DNA of 64,000 nt, from the NCBI RefSeq assembly GCF_964355755.1, contig NC_092671.1, positions 17,579,501 through 17,643,500 on the forward strand. The letters run 5' to 3'. Position numbers and translations under genes: made by a program. The DNA comes from Antedon mediterranea (lineage: Eukaryota; Echinodermata; Crinoidea; Comatulida; Antedonidae). Below are positions 54,658-64,000 of the stretch, piece after piece (positions within the stretch are counted from its first letter, which is position 1; each line of letters starts with the position of its first letter). The notes beneath the pieces are model-generated. The model was not told where the DNA came from. It searched no databases and saw only the letters and a program-made list of their open reading frames with translations.

Positions 54658-57600
54658 GTAAGTTATTTTTATGATTTGTTTTAGCAGTGCTCCCCTACTG
54701 GGTCTGGGCCATACTGGTATGGATGACTCTCACCTGTGTAAAAAGTTTTGAAAGCTGGCTTCCTAACTTAGTAGGTAGATCAGAAACAATAACAACTGTA
54801 TTTTCAAGAGGCCTACGAGGTTCCTGAATTCCCAAGGTGGTAGGATTCTGAATTTGTAGGGTAAATATAGTAAATATGTAACAAAATGTGCTTAATTAGG
54901 CATGGCATAGTATCTGTACTCTATCCAGGCCCCAGACAGGGAGCCAGGTGGTTTAGCTGGCTCGTACCTAAAGTAACAATAAAACCAGTGCAGTGAGTGC
55001 ATGACAACTTGGTATCTATCAGCGAACTTGTTCTGTGTTCTCCCTCAGGCCGTAAACTGTTCAAAATAATCATTATCATTATCATTATTAGTAGTCATTT
55101 CGTAATGAGGGTAATTAACAACATATCTAGACAGTATCTCTGTTAATTGGCTTTATACGTTACACCTTTTATAACACACTATATTGGTATTTAATTTGTA
55201 AAATATACAACTGCATTTTGTTTACAGTTATTCAACTTCAACAGGAATTACATTTGGTTTTCAAGTTTATTTTTGAATCCTCTTCAGCAGCATAATTGTG
55301 TTTTGTAGCTTACGAGTGCTAATAACACGACACACAATTGTGTAAAACAACTGAAGCTGTTCTCATGCAATCCTACTTATTAATTATTGTTAATAAGAAT
55401 TTGATTGACACTTGGCAGCTCGTCCTAATTAGTAATTGCCAATATTAAATTCCAATATTTCTAATTATTTTTATTCCATCATATTTAGTATAAATTCCAT
55501 TAGGATTTTTTTTTTCAATTTTTTTAGCTTTACTTAATAATTGTATTTAGTATTGCCCATGTAAATTTAAAAAAAAAAAGCTGAAAAATATTTATTCAGT
55601 CCATTTTAATTGGTGCAAATGAATGAAGTATACTTCATTAATTTTGCTCTTAATTCTAAAATTGACTTCAGTTAATGAAAAGCTTTTAAGTTAGTTGAAG
55701 GGAACCATGGATAAAGAAACCCATACAGTGAGGTCTATAGCTAGAAGGCTTTTACAACAAGTCATACACGTAATAATAAAACTTTTTTTTGTGTAGAAAG
55801 TTTGACTAATTATTTGTTTGTATAGCTTTTTACTCCTTATTGTATACATTTTCTTACAAGTGATTTTTATTGTTCAATTAGTGATTTCTACCATCTTACT
55901 GGTGCTTTATATTGTCTTCCCGAGTCAACTGGTATAGCCAAGTGAGACGACGTGATTAATTTGTTCTATGACCAATTGTTATTTATGTTATTTTTGCGTT
56001 ATACTGTAATGCATGAGTTGGTCTTTGAATAGGTGGTGGGTTCTCTTCTCTGTGTGATATGACCCATTACTTGATTTCGTCGCCACAAAAACCTGTTGAT
56101 ATTTGTCAACATGTAATCGATCGCATTCCAACTTTATTGAAATGTTTCAATTTAAGTTTCTTATCTAGTTTGCTTTTAAATAATTAAATCTGTACAATCG
56201 TTGACGATTAGTAAATTGTAAAGGTATACAATTTACAAGTTACAGAATCTCTGTTTTCCTTGAGCAAATAATATACAGTAGAACTCCTGTTAAAGGGAAA
56301 ATTTCGGAACCCAAGAAAGTTAGATGAATTATTATAGGCCTACATAAATTCAGAAATAGGATTAATGTTAAATGACTGATTAGGCCTACATTAAATGGTA
56401 TTTCTAAAATTTTAATAAAAACGAGTATTCATTGTTAAGAATGAATGAATGATTGACAATGTTAGCATTTAATTTGACCTACATCATCTGATTAATTATG
56501 AATATTAATTAGGTTAAGAGGGTACTGGATCTCATTAAAGTCCTCGAGGGAGATAGTAATTTGTTATGCTACTGTAATCTGGTGCTAAATTAAAGGAATA
56601 TTAAGAAATTCATTATTCTGTGAATATCATTTAAATCAACTCTCATCATATAAGGCACAGAAAGATTTGATTTCAGTTTAACTGGAACTGTTCATCAAAA
56701 AATTTTAACAAAAAAATAAAATATTTTGGTTTTTCCAATTTTTACTTGCGATTTCAAACCACAACCTTTGTAGTAGAATGTTACAAGAACACGATTTTTA
56801 ACATGATATGCACGTCAAGATTCATATATCGTGATCCATATTACTGAAGAGGAAGATTTTTGAAATACGACCTGTGGACTTTGCCCAAGTCATCTTCGTG
56901 TGCATCGTAGCTTCACAGCTTGAATCTTGTTCAACTAAATGAATACCCTGAATCTACAGGTTTCGATGACATGTATTCAAGAGAAAGACCGTCATGCGTT
57001 TGTACTGAGTCTTGGTTGGTTAACCTATGTATAATGGAATGTTCAAGTATCTAAAAGAGTAGTTGAATAAAACTGATTTTATAATTTGATTTGACCTTTT
57101 TTGAACCACCTATTTATGGGATACCCCAATTAAAAGGACACTTTCACGAAAGTGAAAATATGTTTTTACACATTGGCCTCTCTTTAGGAGGAACTCCTTT
57201 CAAGGGGACAATTTCCCGAAGATGTCTATTTATTTACAAGTTTTCTACAGTATTGTATTTGACATTAGGTTTATGAAAATTTAATTTATTTATGTTATGT
57301 ATAGGCTATTGCTGAAAAATAAACATTGTGACTGCAATAGTAGCGTATCAATGCAATTGTTATACTAATATTTTTTTCACTTTTGTTTAAAATTCTTCAG
57401 CACCAAATTCATTTATTACTTATTTCAGACATAATTCATTTCAAATAAAACAATTTGTATTATTTTATTATAAAAAGTAAAATTAAGGAAAAAACCAGAT
57501 CAAATGTTGACAAAGTAATAAATAATAGTACAATAACAACTATATAATTAAACTAAAAAATAAAGTAAAATAGATAGATAGATAGAAATCTTTCTTTATT

Positions 57601-59878
57601 CTGGATATTCATTCAATATTTGTACATTGTTCTTCCTTGAAGTCCAGTTAACACTTACAAATTACAAATATAAACAATAAAAATGGAAAATTATGAAAAC
57701 GTTTTTAAAGACTACAATATCACCAGAAGCAAGAGAAAAAAACCAGTTAGATCAAATTTTTAAACAACAACCCAACAGAATTATATTAGAACTGTTACGA
57801 AGCTATGAAGAAAGCGTAAACATGTTTTGAATTTAGAATACATTGGTACCTTAAATTGTATCAATATAAATATTAATTTTATTTGATTGATAACTGAATT
57901 TAAAATCCTTTTAAATCTTTTATTCATTTAGTTTGAAGGGTTTTTTGTGTTTGTTTTTGAGTAAATCTCAACATCCTATCATTACTGTAAACCGGATTTA
58001 CTTTGTATAAATTGTAATTAAGGGTAAATCTACTTATATAAGAATGATCAACAAATAGCCATTAATGATTATCATACTAAAGCACACAGGAGCCAGTAAA
58101 TCTCTTTCATCATTGTGCTTAATGGGGTTTTCTGTTTGTTTCAAATTGAGGTACAAAATTATTTTAAAGGATCAATTATTATTCATTATTATTTGAATGT
58201 AACAACATTAATGGTATAATGTTAAACACGGATTAATACTACCAACATTACTAGATCAGATGTTATTTAAAGGTTTTATTCTAATAAATGAACCATCTGA
58301 CCAATTAAAACAGCTCTTGACACAAAGTTACTACACAGTTATTTTTTTTTTACCAAATTAAATTATGTTTAGCAATTTTATTTATCTCTATCTAATCTAC
58401 CTATCTTGCTGTAAAAAACACAATTCAATGAAATATTCGGTGAAAATTATTAGCTGAAAAAGAGAAAGAGGCTTATTGCAATATATTAAACCTTAAACTT
58501 CAAGACAGTGACACTAAATCTCATAAATATACTGCTCATCCAGAAGTTAACTGTTTGGAAGATTGTTAAATTGATTATCTGTTGATAATAAATATGTTTA
58601 TTATTTTAGACAGAGCTCCATGGGAAAGATTTGAAGATTCACCGTTAAATCTTAACATCTGATAGAATGATATTAACATGTGCAATGACATAAACATGGC
58701 AAGTGACCCACAAACATCGGGACTTTGTGTGGTCAAATCGTGTTAAATCAATAAATACACAGGTGACCAGTTATGACCAATTATGCTACGGTCAGACGTT
58801 TCACGATTATAATGATACATATTTTAGTGGTTATGTTTTTCCAAACAATTACTTGATGTGAACTAGCTTGTATGTGCTGCACCATATTTCAGTGTATACA
58901 GGTCACTTAGTTTAGAAGTATAAGTTCATTGTGTTCTTTATTCAATACAAATCTCAGCTTTAAGTTTATATCTGATTGCTTTGGCATTGTGCATATAAAT
59001 ATTGATAGACATTATATTTGATTGATGGATGTTTTTTATGGTGGAAAACTTAATTCTGTTTGAACCTTTAAGTTGCCCTAATTTATGGCCCTTTAGTATA
59101 GGGATAAATTTATCAACTTGTAAAGGTTTATGTAAAGATTCATTTCCTCTTTCATTTGATTTATTTTATTTCATCAGGAAATAAGATGTATGCTTACAAA
59201 GAAGAAATATTGCTATATAACAAAACAAAACAAAAAGTTTAAAATCCAAAAGCGAAATGAATCACATGTCAAGTGGCTCACCAAAATGGAAATTGAAAAA
59301 GTGTTATACCATTATAATTAAAATACATTTTTGGTTTTTAATTCATTAGGAGTTAGAAATCGAAAACGTAGTCCTAATTCATTCAATTTTCTCACCTCTG
59401 CTATTTAGTTTGACATTCACTTAAAATTTATCTGTGACTTTAATTTTTCCATGTGAAATATAAAGTTTATTCATTTAATCACAATTACAATACATTTGAA
59501 AATATTTTCTACTGACTTCCTATTATATTAATATTAATATATTATTTATGATATATTGTAAAATAAGTAATTGAAATGACCTAGAACTGACTGTATAAAC
59601 AATTTATGAAAACTGGAGTAGAAATAATTAAATTTAACAATTAATAACAGATATTTTAAGAGCATTTTATTCATGAGTTACTGTTATCATAATGATAATC
59701 TGATCAGTTTACATTAATTATAAGTTTAATTACCGTTATTATAATTTCAGTTATAAATAGTTAGGTGGGATTAATTCCACAACATAGATGCTCTTGTTGA
59801 TAAGATAATCTCTCTGAGATGGTTACTAAAATATCTGAAACTAACATAAGGATCGAATATTACCAATATAGTACCTCT
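54658..59878. other. Long AT-rich stretch, possibly intron 1 of the candidate gene
   Basis: Includes scattered fragments such as agtagaactcctgttaaagg (56278) and ggggacaatttcccgaag (57203-57220) that resemble the 54-bp minisatellite unit, and a short GATA run near 57571-57586. No convincing exon was found apart from the speculative 58610-58662. Confidence 0.45.
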
Positions 59879-60328
59879 CATTTGGGACACCCCTATTAAG
59901 GGTACATTCCTATTCAGGAGACAACCCCTATTCATTTGGGACACCCCTATTAAGGGTACATTCCTATTCAGGAGACAACCCCTATTCATTTGGGACACCC
60001 CTATTAAAGGTACATTCCTATTCAGGAGACAACCCCTATTCATTTGGGACACCCCTATTAAAGGTACATTCCTATTCAGGAGACAACCCCTATTCATTTG
60101 GGACACCCCTATTAAAGGTACATTCCTATTCAGGAGACAACCCCTATTCATTTGGGACACCCCTATTAAAGGTACATTCCTATTCAGGAGACAACCCCTA
60201 TTCATTTGGGACACCCCTATTAAAGGTACATTCCTATTCAGGAGACAACCCCTATTCATTTGGGACACCCCTATTAAAGGTACATTCCTATTCAGGAGAC
60301 AACCCCTATTCATTTGGGACACCCCTAA
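59879..60328. repeat. 54-bp minisatellite, 8.3 units
   Basis: The unit contains catttgggacacccctatta, aggtacattcctattcagga and gacaacccctatt. Units are almost identical: the first two have aaggg, later ones aaagg. As 54 is a multiple of three, the minus strand stays open and gives a false 196-aa ORF. Confidence 0.97.
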
Positions 60329-60597
60329 GGGGAAAAGTTGTAAAATCAAGGCAACAGACATAGTATTTTACACACAACAGCATAGATTCGGAAAGTACAA
60401 TTCTATATACCAACCACTCATCAAAGACAATGTTAAGCATCGCCATAGGAGAGTCGGTAAATGTAAATATATAATGTCAACAGAATAAATTAAGTTAACA
60501 CATCGCTTTTAATTATGTGACTTTTCTTCGTGCAAATGTATTGTTACGTTGCCTTTGTAAAAAGTCCTGAACTGAGCCTAATGTCTTATCTTTTTAG

Positions 60598-60860
60598 TAG
60601 TGGAGCTGTAGCTTGGTGGTTAATCATGCTTGCCTTCCAATCCCAAGGTCCGGAGTTACAATTCTTTCAACTCCACTCCCTCAAATGAGACTTAGTTTAT
60701 AAGCACGATAAATTATTAAATAGTTTATCCCTCCTGTAAGTGGAGATTTACTCACTGTTAGATGTGTATGAAATATACACCCCTGTTCCCCTACAGTGAT
60801 TTTTGTCACTCGGCACCCTACATTCTGTTGTAGATATATTGGAAGTGTCTATTGTTAATT
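60598..60860 (+). mobile_element. tRNA-derived SINE-like element
   Basis: tagtggagctgtagcttggtggttaa has an A-box-like head, and ggtccggagttacaattc is a degraded B box. The head matches 23519-23545. Confidence 0.55.
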
Positions 60861-60985
60861 TCTATTGGTTAATTCTGGTTTAACTTGTGCACTTTCCATA
60901 GAGAAACATATCTGTGATTTACATTCAGACTAGGTCCAGTTACTTATTTACGGATTGCATTATCCTAATAAAAGATATTACAAGA

Positions 60986-61834
60986 AATTGTATCTGCAAC
61001 GTGTTAACAACCTAACATCTAATAGACATCAGTTGCAAAGAAATAAATTGTATCTGCAATGTGTTAACAACCTAACATCTAATAGACATCAGTTGCAAAG
61101 AAATAAATTGTATCTGCAACGTGTTAACAACCTAACATCTAATAGACATCAGTTGCAAAGAAATAAATTGTATCTGCAATGTGTTAACAACCTAACATCT
61201 AATAGACATCAGTTGCAAAGAAATAAATTGTATCTGCAATGTGTTAACAACCTAACATCTAATAGACATCAGTTGCAAAGAAATAAATTGTATCTGCAAT
61301 GTGTTAACAACCTAACATCTAATAGACATCAGTTGCAAAGAAATAAATTGTATCTGCAATGTGTTAACAGCCTAACATCTAATAGACATCAGTTGCAAAG
61401 AAATAAATTGTATCTGCAATGTGTTAACAACCTAACATCTAATAGACATCAGTTGCAAAGAAATAAATTGTATCTGCAATGTGTTAACAACCTAACATCT
61501 AATAGACATCAGTTGCAAAGAAATAAATTGTATCTGCAATGTGTTAACAGCCTAACATCTAATAGACATCAGTTGCAAAGAAATAAATTGTATTTGCAAC
61601 GTGTTAACAACCTAACATCTAATAGACATCAGTTGCAAAGAAATAAATTGTATCTGCAACGTGTTAACAACCTAACATCTAATAGACATCAGTTGCAAAG
61701 AAATAAATTGTATCTGCAACGTGTTAACAGCCTAACATCTAATAGACATCAGTTGCAAAGAAATAAATTGTATCTGCAACGTGTTAACAACCTAACATCT
61801 AATAGACATCAGTTGCAAAGAAATAAATTGTATC
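60986..61834. repeat. 60-bp minisatellite, 14 units
   Basis: The unit includes aaattgtatctgcaa, ygtgttaacarcctaacatc and taatagacatcagttgcaaa. Units differ almost only at two sites: C/T in aaYgtg and A/G in aaYaRcc. As 60 is a multiple of three, the plus strand is open through the array and gives a false 321-aa ORF. Confidence 0.97.
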
Positions 61835-62599
61835 TGACTGCATATATACTGAAATCGATTAGAAAAACGTTTTTTGAATATATCATTCTGACTCTGATTT
61901 TACTGTATAAAAAAAGTTAAAATGAATTTCACAGTCTATTCTTCACTTTGTTAAAGAAAATGAATGAGATCCCTTGTTTTTAATCAATAGTTTAAAGTTT
62001 CACAAAGTACTGTTCACTTTGTATCAAATGATTAATTATACACATTTTGACATGTTCATTCAATATTCCAACTGGTGTTTATAGTGCGGTACGTGTAAAG
62101 CAACACCATAATGTTCTAATTACTTAGTTTATCATACTGCATCTTGTGTTGATTGGCAAATTAAATTGTTACTTGGTTTTTCATATGCTTTTCTAGGTTG
62201 TATTGTAAGTGCGATGTATTACTATAGGTGATTTGTATAAGAATAAATGTTCTGAAAAAAATGTTAAAATACTGTCAATGAATGTTTTCCTGAAAAAAGG
62301 TCTATTGTAAAAAAGGAAATGAGGTTTTGCATTGTTTTTTGCACTACTTTTTACCAATTTGTCAAGATTGGTGAAATATGCCTGATGCCTAACCATCGTT
62401 AAAATGACAAAAGAGAATATAACATTAGTGGGACGTCATTGTCTTGTTTGTTTATATTTTGTACATGCTACACAAGTATTACATTTGATTATGTATTTCC
62501 GATCTTAACTTTAACGATAGGTCTGCAATGCTTGCTGTTTTGTTGATGATAAGATATTTATGTGAATAGCTTGTTTCCTACTATTAGGTACAGTAGGTA
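61835..62599. other. AT-rich DNA, no gene seen
   Basis: No repeat array, RNA gene or coding frame was recognised. Confidence 0.5.
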
Positions 62600-62910
62600 A
62601 GAAGAAAGTGCAAATAGTGTACTTTAATATGAACCAAGTAGTATGAGCATAGGCTGAAGATAGTGTATCTTAATGTTATTCAAGTAGTGTGAGCATAAGT
62701 ATACTTTAATGTGAAAAAAGTAATATGAGCATAGGCTCAAGATGTACTTTAATGTGAACCAAGTAGTATGAGCATATTCTCAATATAGTGTACTTTAATG
62801 TGATTCAAGTAGTGTGAGTATATAGGCTCAAGATGTACTTTAATGTGAACCAAGGAAGTAGTATGAGCATAGGCTGACAATACTGTAGGCCTACTTAATG
62901 TGAACCAAGG
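62600..62910. repeat. Degenerate tandem repeat of ~45-60-bp units
   Basis: About six units built from tgtactttaatgtgaacc, aagtagtatgagcatag and gctcaagat, with variable indels between units. Confidence 0.85.
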
Positions 62911-63359
62911 CATAAAACAGAAAACTAAACTTTTTGTTTTTCGTTTTCAACACATGCATCTTATTTAGATAGTCTTAAGTTTATTCATGGATAAAATATA
63001 CTAGTAAACATAGTTTAATTTTAGTTGTATAAATGGTTCTGTAAGTTGTTCATATGGATAATACATCTGTAAGCCATTTTAAAGGTACTGTTACATTGTC
63101 TGTTGTTGCTCATCTTAAGGTCAACATGGTCTCAGTAAAGCACTTGTCCTGTGGTTCTGTTAATCGCATTTTAATGAGAAAATTGTCTGTCTTCAATTAT
63201 CCAATTTACACAAAGATTTAAGAAATAATATCAAGATTGTGTATTGTACTTAAAGCAGGCATAATCCATTCAGCAGTTAAAAGCAAAGGCTGAAATGCGT
63301 ACAATTTAAAAAAAAAAGATTTAAAAAATCAATATTATAAAATGGATTTATTAATACAA

Positions 63360-63530
63360 TTAACAATCTCCCTCATTTTGGACATCCCCTATTTAAGGGA
63401 ATTCTCATTAAGACTAGGAGACTTTTCCATGAAACAAATAAAATAAGATGTTGTAATATTATGGCCTATTCAGGAGACACTATATAAAGGGGCACTTTAT
63501 TAAGTGGAAACTTTATTGGATCCAGTGAAA
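63360..63530. repeat. Diverged relatives of the 54-bp minisatellite unit
   Basis: Words such as ttggacatcccctatttaag, attcaggagacac and aaaggggcac echo the 59879-60328 unit but are not in tandem. The last ~470 bases of the window show nothing else. Confidence 0.5.
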
Positions 63531-64000
63531 TTTAAATATTAACAGTTATAAACTTATTTTCTCATAATTTGAAATACCCCAGCTGAAACAAATTCAGAAA
63601 AAAATATGGAAAAAAATATGTTAAAATATGATTAAATAAAAATTGTCTAGCTAGTCACAGTACAGCCTAATCATGTTTAAAGGCACATATTACAATACCA
63701 AAATATAAACACAGATTCATGACTAATTTTTCTTATAAAAAACATGTATATTTCAATAAACAGTGTATAAATCTTTCTGTACAATTTCCATAAAGTCCAA
63801 GGATAATGGTTTGATATATATATTATTTATTCAGAACAAAAAAAGACCTTTTTGAAATCTTTATTCAAGGCCTGTGCTATTGAAAGCTGATGAACAGTTG
63901 AATGAAATATGAATGAATAGGACCTGAATAAATGAACACAAATCCTGTGGTTTAGAACTTTTATTTAATTTACAAAGCATGTGGTGTTAAGAGTAGATAT

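Noticed and set aside
59771-60361. 196-residue minus-strand open frame with an 18-residue repeat
   Set aside because: Same reason: it is a by-product of a 54-bp tandem array with no synonymous-site bias.
60955-61920. 321-residue open frame with a 20-residue repeat, as a repetitive protein gene
   Set aside because: The DNA units are nearly identical including would-be third codon positions, the frame is open only because the unit is 60 bp, and the ends run into AT-rich non-coding text. A minisatellite explains it.

Overview
This window is animal nuclear DNA: AT-rich, intron-rich, and crowded with small interspersed elements. The genes are split by GT-AG introns, and no bacterial features are seen. 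The protein content and the frequent taggcct and tactgtacagta texture suggest a marine deuterostome, possibly an echinoderm, but that placement is inference only.

Three protein-coding genes can be read with confidence. (1) A plus-strand gene at 7096-26907 encodes carnitine O-palmitoyltransferase 1. I could join 17 coding exons without a frame break into a 791-residue protein, including a 25-residue frame-neutral exon that may be a cassette. (2) A minus-strand, apparently single-exon class A (rhodopsin-like) GPCR of 318 residues lies at 29887-30843. (3) A minus-strand gene at 42232-49788 encodes an FLVCR/SLC49-family major facilitator transporter. Nine exons join into 481 residues. A fourth, weaker candidate is a signal-peptide first exon at 54573-54657 on the plus strand, ending in a phase-1 donor; the rest of that gene may lie in or beyond the right end.

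Region by region: 1-1445 is a broken, 5'-truncated CR1/L2-like LINE. From 1.5 to 7 kb there is AT-rich DNA with palindromic MITE-like elements. From 7 to 27 kb is CPT1, whose introns carry several MITE families, tRNA-derived SINEs, a ~1.6 kb TIR element and a minisatellite grown from the interior of one MITE family. From 27 to 42 kb is intergenic DNA with the GPCR, a long near-perfect palindrome, a segmental tandem duplication, a hammerhead-ribozyme-like motif and nested palindromic elements. From 42 to 50 kb is the FLVCR gene, its introns loaded with a palindromic MITE family and an inverted pair of larger repeats. From 50 to 64 kb there is a SINE, a foldback-like array of short repeats, the candidate signal exon, and two striking minisatellites (54-bp and 60-bp units) whose lengths are multiples of three and so give long false ORFs.

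The genes do not form an operon or an obvious pathway. CPT1 controls entry of long-chain acyl groups into mitochondria, FLVCR proteins move choline, ethanolamine or heme across membranes, and the GPCR is an orphan receptor. I did not find a convincing new molecular system. The most worthwhile leads are the CPT1 cassette exon with its unusual residue beside the catalytic histidine, the hammerhead-like motif, and the minisatellites that appear to arise from transposable-element sequence.
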